Below, in pieces: positions 52,033 through 60,848 of a stretch of 64,000 bases of DNA. The translations under genes and the position numbers were made by a program. The stretch's first letter is position 1; the number at the start of each line of letters is the position of its first letter. The stretch spans positions 186,001 to 250,000 of the forward strand of contig NZ_JACHHN010000004.1 of assembly GCF_014202765.1 (NCBI RefSeq). The letters run 5' to 3'. Under the pieces are notes generated by a model. That model had not been told where the DNA came from. It was given only the letters and a program-made list of their open reading frames with translations, and made no database searches. The stretch is from Silvimonas terrae (GTDB taxonomy: Bacteria; Pseudomonadota; Gammaproteobacteria; Burkholderiales; Chitinibacteraceae).

Positions 52033-52062
52033 CTGGATTCCTGCTTTCGCAGGAATGACGAG
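52033..52062. repeat. GGATTCC...GGAATGACG mini-palindrome, copy 3
   Basis: CTGGATTCCTGC/GCAGGAATGACGAG; the inner stem differs from copies 1 and 2 but still pairs. Confidence 0.75.
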
Positions 52063-52126
52063 TTGGCGACCGCGCCAGCCAGGAAGCAATCCGCCAACGT
52101 GGCAACTGGTTTCCCACCAAAACAAG

Positions 52127-52132
52127 TATAAT
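52127..52132 (+). promoter_or_regulatory. Candidate -10 element of valS
   Basis: A perfect TATAAT 36 bases before the valS ATG. No good -35 box lies 16-18 bases upstream (AACTGG is the best), so the promoter is only a candidate. It lies outside the repeat, immediately downstream of it. Confidence 0.5.
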
Positions 52133-52168
52133 TCCCGGTTTTGCATCGCAACCCTGGTTCCTTCCCCC

Positions 52169-54961
52169 ATGAGCACTGCACTCGAACAACTGGCCAAGAG
52201 CTTTGAGCCGGCCGCCATTGAGGCCAGCTGGTACCCGCGCTGGGAATCCGCCAACTATTTTTCACCCAGCATGGATGTGAACGCCCCCTCGTTCTGTATC
52301 CAGTTGCCGCCGCCCAATGTGACAGGCACGCTGCATATGGGCCACGCTTTCAATCAGACCATCATGGATGGCCTGACGCGTTATCACCGCATGAAGGGTG
52401 ACAACACGCTGTGGCTGCCGGGCACGGACCATGCGGGTATCGCGACACAGATCGTGGTCGAGCGCCAACTGGATGCCCAGGGCGTATCGCGCCACGATAT
52501 GGGCCGCCCGGCCTTTATCGAGAAAGTGTGGGAATGGAAGAAGCAATCCGGCGACATCATTACCGGCCAGATGCGCCGTATGGGTGCCTCGGTGGACTGG
52601 GGTCGTGAGTACTTCACCATGGACGACAAGATGTCCTCCGTGGTCACCGAAGTGTTCGTGCGCTTGTTTGAAGAAGGCCTCATCTACCGCGGCAAGCGCC
52701 TGGTGAACTGGGACCCGGTGCTGGGCACCGCTGTATCGAACCTGGAAGTGGTGTCGGAAGAAGAAGACGGCCATCTGTGGCACATCCGCTATCCGCTGGT
52801 GGAGGCCGATACCAAAACGGGTCTGACTCATCTGACCGTGGCCACCACCCGTCCGGAAACCATGCTGGGCGACGTCGCCGTCATGGTTCACCCGGAGGAC
52901 GAGCGTTACCAGCACCTGATTGGCAAGACGGTGAAGTTGCCACTGTGCGATCGCGAACTGCCGATCATTGCTGATGATTATGTGGACAAGGAATTCGGCA
53001 CCGGCGTGGTCAAGGTCACCCCGGCGCACGACTTCAACGACTATGCCGTGGGCCAGCGCCACAACCTGCCGCAGATTTCCATCCTGACGCTGGATGCCAA
53101 AATCAACGATGCCGCGCCAGCGACCTATCAGGGCATGGAGCGCTTTGCCGCCCGCAAGCAGGTGGTTGCGGATCTGGATGCGCAAGGTTTCCTGGTTGAG
53201 GTAAAGAAACACAAGCTGATGGTGCCGCGCGGTGATCGTACCGGCACGGTCATTGAACCCATGCTCACCGATCAGTGGTTTGTGGCGATGAGCAAGCCGG
53301 ACGCCACCACCGGCAAGAGCATCACCCAAAAAGCACTGGATGTGGTCGACAACGGCGAAGTGCAATTTGTGCCCGGTGACTGGGTGAACACCTATCAAGC
53401 GTGGCTGAAGAACATTGAAGACTGGTGTATCAGCCGCCAGCTGTGGTGGGGGCATCAAATCCCCGCCTGGTACGATGCCGACGGCAAGGTGTACGTGGCC
53501 CGTACCGAAGCCGAAGCGCTGCAAAAGTCTGGCGGCAAGCCGCTGACGCGCGATAACGACGTGCTGGATACCTGGTTCAGCTCTGGCCTTGTGCCGTTCT
53601 CCTCCTTGGGCTGGCCCAACGAAACCGCCGAACTGAAGGCGTTCATGCCTTCGTCCGTGCTGGTGACGGGCTATGACATCATCTTCTTCTGGGTCGCCCG
53701 GATGATCATGTTCAGCACTCACCTGACCGGCAAAGTGCCGTTCAAGCAGGTGTACGTGCATGGTCTGGTGCGCGACGGCGAAGGCAAGAAGATGTCCAAG
53801 TCCGAAGGCAACGTGCTCGATCCGGTCGACTTGATTGACGGCATTGCGCTGGCACCGCTGCTGGAAAAACGCACGACCGGCCTGCGCCGTCCGGAAAAAG
53901 CCCCACAAGTGGCCGCCAAGACCGAGAAAGAATTCCCCAACGGCATTCCGGCCTATGGTGTAGACGCATTGCGCTTTACCTTTGCCAGCCTGGCCAGCCT
54001 GGGCCGCTCCATCAACTTTGACCAGAAGCGCTGCGAGGGTTACCGCAACTTCTGCAACAAGCTGTGGAACGCCACCCGCTTTGTGCTGATGAATGTCGAA
54101 GGCAAGGATTGCGGGCTGGAAGACAACGCAGAACTGGACTTCGGCTTTGCCGACCGCTGGATCATCAGCAAGCTGCAAGAGGCAGAAAAGAACGTCACCC
54201 TGGCGCTCGACACCCTGCGTTTTGACCTGGGCGCACAAGCCATTTATGAGTTCGTCTGGAACGAGTATTGCGACTGGTACATTGAACTGGCCAAGGTATC
54301 CGTGCAGAACGGTACCGAAGCCCAGCAACGTGCCACGCGCCGCACGCTGATCCGCGTACTGGAAGTGATCCTGCGTCTGGCGCACCCAATCATGCCGTTC
54401 ATCACAGAAGAACTGTGGCAAACCGTAGCGCCGCTGGCTGGCCGCAAGAATACGGACTCCATCATGGTTGCTGCATGGCCGATTGCGGATGAAACAAAAC
54501 TGGATGCCGCCGCCACCGCAGAAGTCGAAGAACTCAAGGCGCTGGCTTTTGCTGCCCGGAACCTGCGCGGCGAGATGGGTTTGTCTCCGGCCCAGAAGGC
54601 ACCCTTGTTCCTGGAAGGCGATGCCAGCCTGGCCAAGTTTGGCCCGTATCTGGTCCCGCTGTGCAAGCTGACCGAAGTCAACGTCGTCGCCCGTCTGCCG
54701 GAAGATGACGCACCGGTTGCTGTCGCCGGCACTACGCGTCTGATGCTCAAGGTCGAGATCGACAAGGCCGCCGAAACTGCGCGCCTGCAAAAAGAAATCG
54801 CCAAGACCGCAGAAGGTGTGGAGCGCGTGAAATCCAAACTGGAAAAGCCAGGCTATGTCGACAAGGCCCCGGCCCATCTGGTGGAAAAAGACCGCGCCCA
54901 GATCGCTGAACTGGAAGGCAAACTGGCGCAATTGACTGCACAACTGGCCAAACTGGCCTGA
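52169..54961 (+). CDS. valS: Valyl-tRNA synthetase
   Basis: ValRS charges tRNA-Val and edits threonine. The 930-residue class I enzyme has the HIGH motif in [15 protein letters not shown] (about residues 44-58), the editing domain with [19 protein letters not shown], the KMSKS motif in [14 protein letters not shown] (about 541-554), the anticodon-binding domain, and a C-terminal coiled coil ([21 protein letters not shown]). The open frame reaches back into the repeat region, but the ATG at 52169 starts the family sequence. It is a single gene ended by a terminator. Confidence 0.98.
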   Translation: MSTALEQLAKSFEPAAIEASWYPRWESANYFSPSMDVNAPSFCIQLPPPNVTGTLHMGHAFNQTIMDGLTRYHRMKGDNTLWLPGTDHAGIATQIVVERQLDAQGVSRHDMGRPAFIEKVWEWKKQSGDIITGQMRRMGASVDWGREYFTMDDKMSSVVTEVFVRLFEEGLIYRGKRLVNWDPVLGTAVSNLEVVSEEEDGHLWHIRYPLVEADTKTGLTHLTVATTRPETMLGDVAVMVHPEDERYQHLIGKTVKLPLCDRELPIIADDYVDKEFGTGVVKVTPAHDFNDYAVGQRHNLPQISILTLDAKINDAAPATYQGMERFAARKQVVADLDAQGFLVEVKKHKLMVPRGDRTGTVIEPMLTDQWFVAMSKPDATTGKSITQKALDVVDNGEVQFVPGDWVNTYQAWLKNIEDWCISRQLWWGHQIPAWYDADGKVYVARTEAEALQKSGGKPLTRDNDVLDTWFSSGLVPFSSLGWPNETAELKAFMPSSVLVTGYDIIFFWVARMIMFSTHLTGKVPFKQVYVHGLVRDGEGKKMSKSEGNVLDPVDLIDGIALAPLLEKRTTGLRRPEKAPQVAAKTEKEFPNGIPAYGVDALRFTFASLASLGRSINFDQKRCEGYRNFCNKLWNATRFVLMNVEGKDCGLEDNAELDFGFADRWIISKLQEAEKNVTLALDTLRFDLGAQAIYEFVWNEYCDWYIELAKVSVQNGTEAQQRATRRTLIRVLEVILRLAHPIMPFITEELWQTVAPLAGRKNTDSIMVAAWPIADETKLDAAATAEVEELKALAFAARNLRGEMGLSPAQKAPLFLEGDASLAKFGPYLVPLCKLTEVNVVARLPEDDAPVAVAGTTRLMLKVEIDKAAETARLQKEIAKTAEGVERVKSKLEKPGYVDKAPAHLVEKDRAQIAELEGKLAQLTAQLAKLA

Positions 54962-54981
54962 TTGCAGTGCAAGCGCCCATG

Positions 54982-55016
54982 AAAAAGCCCGCCCGGATGA
55001 CTCCGGCGGGCTTTTT
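54982..55016. terminator. Bidirectional terminator between valS and the first His-rich gene
   Basis: AAAAAGCCCGCC/GGCGGGCTTTTT with an extra inner CGG/CCG pairing. Serves the two convergent genes. Confidence 0.93.
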
Positions 55017-55037
55017 GTTTGCCTGGCTAAACCTGGC

Positions 55038-55445
55038 TTAATTCAGCGGAATACTGGCCGAGATATCCAGCCAGGCGCCCGGTTGGGCGATCGGCACAGC
55101 CACGTTGGCGGCAACCACCGGCACGCGGGCCTGATAAGCACGGCCCTGGTACCAGACCCACTGGCCTGGCTGGTAGACATAACCCGGACGCCAGTCCACA
55201 AAGTGGTGATGACGGCTTTCAGACCAGCGATCCCAGCGACCACGATCATGCCAGCGCGGGTCATCGTGATAACGCGGGGGCGGACCACGATGGTCGTCCT
55301 TGTACCAGCCTTCGTGGCGGCCATGATCGTGGTGATCATCATGCCAATGATCATCATCGTGATCATGGGCCAGGGCGGCGCCAACGCTGCCTGCCATCAG
55401 CAACGCCAGCAATGTATTCGTCAATGTACGGGTGCGGGGCTTCAT
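55038..55445 (-). CDS. RcnB-like His-rich periplasmic protein, paralogue 1
   Basis: The 135-residue protein has a signal peptide (about 1-25, ending ALA) followed by a His/Asp cluster (HDHDDDHWHDDHHDHGRHEG) that could bind Ni, Co, Cu or Zn. The second half has the RcnB-type motif VDWRPGYVYQPGQWVWYQGRAYQARV and the end PGAWLDISASIPLN. RcnB of E. coli is a periplasmic protein involved in Ni/Co homeostasis; metal binding here is inferred from composition. GGAG nine bases upstream supports the start. First of three tandem paralogues on this strand (last transcribed). Confidence 0.82.
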   Translation of the reverse strand: MKPRTRTLTNTLLALLMAGSVGAALAHDHDDDHWHDDHHDHGRHEGWYKDDHRGPPPRYHDDPRWHDRGRWDRWSESRHHHFVDWRPGYVYQPGQWVWYQGRAYQARVPVVAANVAVPIAQPGAWLDISASIPLN

Positions 55446-55634
55446 GGATGTATCTCCGTTGTCTGTTTTGTCCATGAACGCATCCTGCCCGGCTTTGTCT
55501 GGCACTTCTGTTAGCAAGTTAACAATTTGTACCGATCGTTACGAGACACGACAGCAGCGTCACTGATTTGTATCTGTCATTTCGATTCTTGTCATGATTG
55601 GCGCCCCATCTCACCCCTCTCTGCCTGCCGCCAT

Positions 55635-55667
55635 AAAAAAACGGCAGCCTCACGCTGCCGTTTTTTT
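55635..55667. terminator. Intrinsic terminator after His-rich paralogue 2
   Basis: ACGGCAGC/GCTGCCGT stem flanked by A7 and T7. On the minus strand it ends the 55692-56090 gene; this means the three paralogues are not one simple operon. Confidence 0.92.
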
Positions 55668-55691
55668 GGGAGGAGTGTCCCGTTGTTGCTG

Positions 55692-56090
55692 TCAGTTCAG
55701 CGGGAAACTGGCCGTAATATCTACCCACAAACCCGGTGTCGGGGCCATGCGCACTTCGGTTTCAGTCAATGGCCGTGCCGGCTCCCAGGCGCGGCCGTCA
55801 TACCAGACATACTGACCTGGCTGATAACGGTAACCGGTTCGCCAGTCATCAAAGTAACGCCCCTTCAGATGGCCTGCATGGGCACGGCGCCAATCATCGC
55901 GTGAGGCCCAGTGGCGCTGGGATGGCGGCGGCGGTGGACGATGCGCATGGTCATCATGATGGCCGTGATCATCGACGTGTTGCGGTGGATGGTCCTGACC
56001 ATGATCGTGGTGATCATCATCCGCCATGGCGGCAGAACCCATCAGCAAGCTGGCTGCAGCAGCCAGCCCAATCAGCACTTTCCTGTTCAT
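55692..56090 (-). CDS. RcnB-like His-rich periplasmic protein, paralogue 2
   Basis: The 132-residue protein has a signal peptide (1-23, ending AMA), a His/Asp-rich segment (DDDHHDHGQDH...HGHHDDHAHRPPPPP) and the shared C-terminal part WRRAHAGHLKGRYFDDWRTGYRYQPGQYVWYDGRAWEPARP, then PGLWVDITASFPLN. The RGRYFDDW-like block is also in paralogue 3. GGAG before the ATG supports the start. It has its own terminator. A metal-buffering role in the periplasm is inferred. Confidence 0.83.
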   Translation of the reverse strand: MNRKVLIGLAAAASLLMGSAAMADDDHHDHGQDHPPQHVDDHGHHDDHAHRPPPPPSQRHWASRDDWRRAHAGHLKGRYFDDWRTGYRYQPGQYVWYDGRAWEPARPLTETEVRMAPTPGLWVDITASFPLN

Positions 56091-56217
56091 ATTGTTTCTC
56101 CTTTATTGTCCTGGGTGCTTGCGCACCATCTCGTTTTTACGCCACTTCAATTACGCAAGGATGTGAGGTGCTCAACAGTCCGGCCGGTGTTATTGCCACC
56201 CAGGCCCGGCCAGCCCC

Positions 56218-56643
56218 TCAGTTGAGCGGAATACGGGCGGTGATATCCAGCCATAGCCCTGGTGATTGCAACGGGGTCAGGCCAATTTCCGTGGACAACA
56301 AGGGTCGGCGCGGCTCCCACACCCGCCCTTGATACCAGACCCACTGGCCCGGATGGTAGTAATAGCTGCGATGCCAGTCATCAAAGTAGCGGCCATGCAG
56401 GTGACGGCTATGCGCACGACGCCATTGATCCCGGCTGTGCCAGTAAGGCGGCGGGCGATGCGCCTGGGGCGGAGGCGGACGATGAATATGCCCCGGTGGA
56501 CGGGTATGCGGTGGCCGCGGGGCCGGCTTGGTACTGGCCTGCGGCGGTTTGCCGTGATGATGGCGCTCATCTGCATGCGCTACGGCAACGAGGCCGCTCA
56601 GGGTGAGCGCCAGTACACCATACCGAAGTGGGGCAATGGACAT
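56218..56643 (-). CDS. RcnB-like His/Pro-rich periplasmic protein, paralogue 3
   Basis: The 141-residue protein has a signal peptide (1-24, ending AHA), then a Pro/His-rich linker (HHHGKPPQ..., HIHRPPPPQAHRPPPYW) and the block RRAHSRHLHGRYFDDWHRSYYYHPGQWVWYQGRVWEPRRP, ending PGLWLDITARIPLN. It shares the C-terminal half with its two neighbours but has fewer acidic residues. It is the first transcribed of the three and lies 127 bases downstream of a rhodanese gene. Confidence 0.82.
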   Translation of the reverse strand: MSIAPLRYGVLALTLSGLVAVAHADERHHHGKPPQASTKPAPRPPHTRPPGHIHRPPPPQAHRPPPYWHSRDQWRRAHSRHLHGRYFDDWHRSYYYHPGQWVWYQGRVWEPRRPLLSTEIGLTPLQSPGLWLDITARIPLN

Positions 56644-56780
56644 TGAGGCGGGCTCCTGTGGTTTGGTGAGTCTTCAGGATAGGTCCGGCTCAAAATCAAA
56701 AGTTCTGGTATCAGTGAGGATAATGTCAAATTACCAGGCCGACCCTTTCCAGCATGGAAAGAGCCAGCCTGACGGGCAAA

Positions 56781-57173
56781 TCAACATGCACAGGCAACCT
56801 TGTCCGGTGCAGTGCCGCTTACCCCTTCCGTGGTGTAGCCGTCCCGCTTGAACCAGTCCAGCCCACCCAGCAATTCTTTCACCTGAAAACCTGACCGTGC
56901 CAGGTTCAGCGCCCCCTTGGTCGAAGCATTGCAGCCAATGCCATCGCAATAGGTCACGTACAGCACATCTCGTGGCAGTTGCGCGGTAGTGGTTTCGCTC
57001 ATGGCACGGTGTGGCAGGTTGATGGCCCCCGGGATATGTTCCTGCAAGAACGCCTCCGGCTTGCGGGCATCCACCACCACGAGGCGGTGACCCGCCCCCA
57101 GCAGATGCATCAGGTCGGCAGCGTCGATTTCAAATTGCAGTTTGCGTTCATAGTGCGCGATTTGTTCGTTCAT
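56781..57173 (-). CDS. Single-domain rhodanese-like sulfurtransferase
   Basis: The 130-residue cytoplasmic protein has the rhodanese fold: VVVDARKPEAFLQEHIPGAINLPHRAM (residues about 32-58) and an active-site loop YCDGIGCNAST with the presumed catalytic cysteine C75-region and a second cysteine four residues later. LLGGLDWFKRDGYT is the usual end, followed by an unusual cysteine pair at the very C-terminus (VACAC). Rhodaneses move sulfane sulfur to cyanide or cellular thiols. A DUF2917 gene lies ten bases upstream on the same strand, so the two are probably co-transcribed. Confidence 0.9.
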   Translation of the reverse strand: MNEQIAHYERKLQFEIDAADLMHLLGAGHRLVVVDARKPEAFLQEHIPGAINLPHRAMSETTTAQLPRDVLYVTYCDGIGCNASTKGALNLARSGFQVKELLGGLDWFKRDGYTTEGVSGTAPDKVACAC

Positions 57174-57183
57174 ATCCTCGTCC

Positions 57184-57432
57184 TCAGCTCACAATCAGAA
57201 TGGGGGTGTCGGTTGCAGCCACTACGCCGTCAAACACCAGATCGGTGGCGCCGATGGCCTCAATCACCGCAAGGCCGTCCACCCGATAGCAGTCTCCGGC
57301 ACCTAAAATCAGGTCTTTGCCCCTGGCATCTGTCAGCCACGCTTTGCCGCCGGCAATGCGCACACTACGATCACGAATACAAAGTAATTGCGCGTTGTAT
57401 AAGCGAAGTGGCAATGCGTGAGCTGGCTTCAT
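57184..57432 (-). CDS. DUF2917 domain protein
   Basis: The 82-residue product matches the small DUF2917 family with the core IAGGKAWLTDARGKDLILGAGD (about residues 27-48) and a hydrophobic end. The function of the family is unknown; the genes are often found divergent from a GcvA-type LysR regulator in Betaproteobacteria, as here. It lies 113 bases from the divergent LysR gene and just upstream of the rhodanese gene. Confidence 0.85.
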   Translation of the reverse strand: MKPAHALPLRLYNAQLLCIRDRSVRIAGGKAWLTDARGKDLILGAGDCYRVDGLAVIEAIGATDLVFDGVVAATDTPILIVS

Positions 57433-57545
57433 GATGACAATCCTTCTTCAGGTCTGGTGCAAAGCGCGTTAGCATCTGCCACAAGAAGGATTTTTCCGCG
57501 TTCACCGGTTCCGGACAATCGATTGTTTTTGCGTGGATACTTGAA

Positions 57546-58457
57546 TTGGATTCACCATTAAAACCACCAGGCCGACTGCCCTCACTGTCTGCCCTGCGCG
57601 CGTTTGAAGCGGCCGCCCGGCTGGGCAATCTGGCGCGTGCGGCAGACGAGCTGTTTGTCACGCACGGCGCGATCAGCCACCAGATCAAAACGCTGGAATC
57701 CCAACTCGGTTTCCGGCTGTTTTCACGCAATGGCCGGGGTGTCACGCTGACCACACCGGGTCAGCGGCTGGCGAATATTCTCAACGGTGCATTCAACGAT
57801 ATTGCGGGTGAAATCGCCGCCATTGCCCAAGAACAGCAACGGCCCCGGTTGGTGATTACCTGTTTGCCCTCTTTTGCTGCCAAATGGCTCACCCCGCGCC
57901 TGGGTGAGTTCATCAGCAAATACCCGGATGTGGAGCTGTGGATACGCTCGACCAAAACGCCGGAAAACCTCGTGGCCGAAGAGATCGACCTTGGCATTCG
58001 CGTGGGTGAGGGCAAATGGCCTAGCGTGCATCTGGAGCACCTGATGGACGATGAGTTTGTCGTGGTCGCCAGCCCCAACCTGCCCGGCGGGCTGCCAATG
58101 ACGCCCGCAGATTTGCTGGGGCGAGTGCTGTTGCGCTCTGATACCGAACCGTGGGAACGCTGGTTTGCCGCAGCGGGGATCACCGGCGCGCCGACACTGG
58201 GCAGCATGGTCTTCAACGACTCTGCGCTGCTGGTGCAAGCTGCGGCCCAAGGACAGGGCGTGGGCCTGGCACGGGCTTCATTGATCCAGCCGGAGCTGGC
58301 GGCCGGCACCCTGGTGCAACTGTTTGATCTGCGCGTCCGGATGCCCGGCGCATACTGGATCGTGACACCGGACGCACCACCGTGGCGTCCGGCCGTTCAC
58401 ACTTTTGTCGACTGGCTCAAAACCAAAGTCGCAGAGGGCGGAACGCCCTCCCTATGA
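57546..58457 (+). CDS. LysR family regulator (GcvA-like)
   Basis: The 303-residue protein begins LPSLSALRAFEAAARLGNLARAADELFVTHGAISHQIKTLESQLGFRLF, the typical GcvA-branch winged helix (recognition helix THGAISHQIKTLE near residues 38-50), followed by the co-inducer domain (LVITCLPSFAAKWLTPRLGEF, GIRVGEGKWP). The start is a TTG at 57546; no in-frame ATG gives the full helix-turn-helix. It is divergent from DUF2917-rhodanese and probably controls them. Its 3' end overlaps the convergent transporter gene by six bases. Confidence 0.9.
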   Translation: MDSPLKPPGRLPSLSALRAFEAAARLGNLARAADELFVTHGAISHQIKTLESQLGFRLFSRNGRGVTLTTPGQRLANILNGAFNDIAGEIAAIAQEQQRPRLVITCLPSFAAKWLTPRLGEFISKYPDVELWIRSTKTPENLVAEEIDLGIRVGEGKWPSVHLEHLMDDEFVVVASPNLPGGLPMTPADLLGRVLLRSDTEPWERWFAAAGITGAPTLGSMVFNDSALLVQAAAQGQGVGLARASLIQPELAAGTLVQLFDLRVRMPGAYWIVTPDAPPWRPAVHTFVDWLKTKVAEGGTPSL

Positions 58458-59636
58458 TTTGCCTTCTTGCGGCAAGGGCACGGCGGGGGAAGCCTGTTCG
58501 ATCGCGGCGTCTGCCGCTTTATCGGACTGCGGCTCTTTGGGTTGTGCCGGCGGCGTGCCGGTGACGTCCGCGAGGTCAAACCTGGCCCAGTTGTGCAACA
58601 GCGTGTAGCTCACCGCCAGCAGGGTTGGGCCAAGAAACACGCCCAACACGCCCCAGGCCATGGCCCCGCCGACCACGCCAATCAGGATCAGCACAAACGG
58701 CAGATTGCTTTCCTTACCAATCAAGAGCGGCTTGACCACGTTATCCGCCATGCTGACGACACCCACCATCCACACAGCCAGGAAGATGGCCCAGCCCGTG
58801 CTGCCATCGTGATACAGCCACAAAGCGACCGGCAGGCCCAGCAGGCTGGGGCCGCCCGGAATCAATGACAAAAAGCAGGAGATGAGGCCAAACGCGGCGG
58901 CATTGGGCACACCCGCGATCAAATAACCAAACCAGGCCAGCGCCCCTTGTACCAGCGCGGTGCCAATAAAGCCGTACACCACCCCGCGCACCGTCCCCCC
59001 GGCGATCAGCATCAGCTCCTGCCCGCGCTGGCCGCCAATGCGCCGCAGAATGACCATCAGCCAGTGGATCAGCTCATGCCCGCTGATATAAAAGAAGAAG
59101 GAAAACGCCATGCTCAGAAACAGCAGCAGCACACCGCTGCCCACGGCTGCGCCCATCTTCAGCAAAAACCCGCCCAGCGGCCGGCTCCACTCGCGCACGC
59201 GTGCCATGACTTCAGGATCACCCGAGGCGATGCCGTGCCAGAAGGTATCCAGATGTGGCCCGACCCAAGGGATATGCACGATCCAGGCCGGCAATGTAGG
59301 CAGCCCAGCCTGGACATGGTCATGCAACCAGTCGGAAATCTGGTCAACATTGGCAGAGAGTTCCACCCCGGCCACCAGCATTGGCGCGACAATCACAAAC
59401 GTGAACACCACCAGCATGACCGTTGCGGGTAACAGGCGGTTGCCACGGCATAAGCGCACCATCAGCATGTAGGGCTGCCAGGTGGCGTAGACCAGAATCC
59501 CCGCCCAGATCAACGCCGCCAGAAATGGCGCCAGTATCTGGTAGGACATCAACATCAAACCTATGACTGCGCAGGTGGCCACCGCGGGCTCCACCCAGGT
59601 TTGACGGAATTCTTTCTTTTGTTCCATATCGGTCAT
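58452..59636 (-). CDS. AI-2E family transporter
   Basis: The 394-residue inner-membrane protein has eight predicted transmembrane helices and AI-2E family features: VATCAVIGLMLMSYQILAPFLAALIWAGILVYATWQPYML at the N-terminus (about 19-58), a helical periplasmic part, TVRGVVYGFIGTALVQGALAWFGYLIAGVP and the conserved IPGGPSLLGLPVALWLY and VKPLLIGKESNLPFVLILIGVVGG. Members named for AI-2 export include others with ion or unknown transport; the substrate here is open. The ATG at 59636 is chosen near the first helix; other in-frame starts exist upstream. A Pro/Ala/Glu tail follows the last helix. Confidence 0.88.
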   Translation of the reverse strand: MTDMEQKKEFRQTWVEPAVATCAVIGLMLMSYQILAPFLAALIWAGILVYATWQPYMLMVRLCRGNRLLPATVMLVVFTFVIVAPMLVAGVELSANVDQISDWLHDHVQAGLPTLPAWIVHIPWVGPHLDTFWHGIASGDPEVMARVREWSRPLGGFLLKMGAAVGSGVLLLFLSMAFSFFFYISGHELIHWLMVILRRIGGQRGQELMLIAGGTVRGVVYGFIGTALVQGALAWFGYLIAGVPNAAAFGLISCFLSLIPGGPSLLGLPVALWLYHDGSTGWAIFLAVWMVGVVSMADNVVKPLLIGKESNLPFVLILIGVVGGAMAWGVLGVFLGPTLLAVSYTLLHNWARFDLADVTGTPPAQPKEPQSDKAADAAIEQASPAVPLPQEGKS

Positions 59637-60007
59637 AGAGGCCGTGTCGCTCAAATGAAAACCAGTTGGCTGCATTGTAGGCATAGACGCTCTTGCTGGC
59701 GCGCCAATCGCATCAACTGGCCCCGCCAAAAAACGACAGCGGCCCATCGGACTCGCGCTTTTTAAACTAGTCTGGTGATTCAGGCCACATCGGCACCGTT
59801 CGTCGAACAGCCTGGCGGCACTTTGGTACGCCCTTCCGGTCTTATGCAGATAGCGCCCATGAAACAAAGGGATAGCTGTCACACGACCAGGTAATAGTCC
59901 CGCCCGGACTGTGCAGAACCTCACTATGTAAGGTGAGGCAGGAGCGTTAGAATCCGCTCACCTAAAACGAAGGCATAAAAGCCCAGGGCATCTCAAGGAG
60001 AAATGCA
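59637..60007. promoter_or_regulatory. Intergenic region upstream of the glycine-zipper gene
   Basis: No gene is seen in this 371-base spacer. GGTGAG (59932-59937) and CTCACC (59957-59962) form an inverted repeat with 19 bases between, and TAGAAT (59948-59953) inside it resembles a -10 element. AAGGAG at 59995-60000 is the ribosome site of the next gene. A regulator could act at the inverted repeat, but nothing shows which. Confidence 0.4.
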
Positions 60008-60676
60008 ATGTCCGACCAGAAACTTCATCCCGTAATCATGGCCGCCGCCGGTGCCGTCATCCTGGCTTGCGGCGTCGCCGTCGCTCACATGGCCGGCTGG
60101 ATCGGTGGCAGCAAGACCGACGCCGCCGAGATCGCCGCCAGCGTACCGGCTGCGGTTGCAGTCGCGTCCGTACCCGCTTCTGTGCCCGCACAAGTTGCCG
60201 TGGCAACACCAGCGCCAACCGTAGCGCCCGCACCGGTCGCTGCCGCCAAGCCCAAGCACAGCGGCAGCCAGCGTGCTACCTCTCACAACAAGGGCGAGGA
60301 ATACGCTTCCAACCAGCCGCAAGAGCCAGCCAAGCAGGTTTGTGCGGTATGCGGTCAGGTGACCAGCGTCCAGGCCATCAAGCAAGAAGGTCAGTCGTCC
60401 GGCGGTGGTGCCGTGGCTGGCGGTCTGGTGGGTGGTTTGCTGGGCAACCAGGTGGGTAATGGCCGCGGTCGTACCCTTGCCACAGTGGTCGGTGCCGTGG
60501 GTGGTGCTGTTGCCGGTAACTCGGTTGAAAAGCACGTCCGTAGCGAAACCGACTATCAAGTTCATGTGCAAATGGATGACGGCAGCACCCGCACCTTCAC
60601 CTACAAGCAGCAGCAACCGGCGTTCTCGACCGGCCAGCGCGTGCGTGTGTCCGGTGACAGCCTCGTGGCAGATTGA
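60008..60676 (+). CDS. Glycine-zipper 2TM domain protein
   Basis: The 222-residue protein has an N-terminal membrane helix (about residues 9-32), an Ala/Pro/Val-rich linker (about 40-82), a CAVCG motif near 112 and a glycine-zipper hairpin GGGAVAGGLVGGLLGNQVGNGRGRTLATVVGAVGGAVAG (about 130-168), followed by a small beta domain (VHVQMDDGSTRTFTYKQQ...GQRVRVSG). Similar proteins (SlyB, PcP and others) are envelope proteins, mostly lipoproteins; here no lipobox is evident although a Cys is present in the first helix (ILACGV). A role in envelope integrity is inferred. Confidence 0.85.
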   Translation: MSDQKLHPVIMAAAGAVILACGVAVAHMAGWIGGSKTDAAEIAASVPAAVAVASVPASVPAQVAVATPAPTVAPAPVAAAKPKHSGSQRATSHNKGEEYASNQPQEPAKQVCAVCGQVTSVQAIKQEGQSSGGGAVAGGLVGGLLGNQVGNGRGRTLATVVGAVGGAVAGNSVEKHVRSETDYQVHVQMDDGSTRTFTYKQQQPAFSTGQRVRVSGDSLVAD

Positions 60677-60695
60677 TCAGGGCTTGTCCCTCCAG

Positions 60696-60726
60696 AAAAA
60701 ACGGCGCCTGCGGGCGCCGTTTTTTG
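60696..60726 (+). terminator. Intrinsic terminator after the glycine-zipper gene
   Basis: ACGGCGCC/GGCGCCGT with a four-base loop, A-run before and T-run after. Confidence 0.92.
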
Positions 60727-60848
60727 TTTTGACCAAGCCAGTTGTCGCAGACAGGCGAACTGAGGGCTGCCAGGTATTCATCTCGTAAACCAGCTACTGT
60801 AAGCTTCGTTAACGTTTTACCAGAATCGAACAACGGAGTAGCGGATCA

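Larger units (their letters stand above)
51601..52062. repeat. Composite intergenic repeat, copy B
   Basis: Shares ordered blocks with 31525-32031: GGGAAGCCCGGAGGGCCGCAGGG, GGGTCGCCTTTCTTTGG, AAAGAAAGGGACGTGCTCCGGCCACCGCCGGTATC-type junction (block ends near 51762), GGCGCTAAC, GGATTGTCGC...CGAATCCACCCTAC and, at the right end, GGCAAAGGCCACCTGCGGCGGCC plus a mini-palindrome. It lies between the DUF883 gene and valS. The region 51439-52168 holds no credible gene. Confidence 0.75.

Noticed and set aside
52262-54943. 893-codon open frame on the minus strand across valS
   Set aside because: It is the mirror of a highly conserved gene with strong GC bias; the peptide is rich in His, Gln and Arg and matches no family. 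valS on the other strand is certain.
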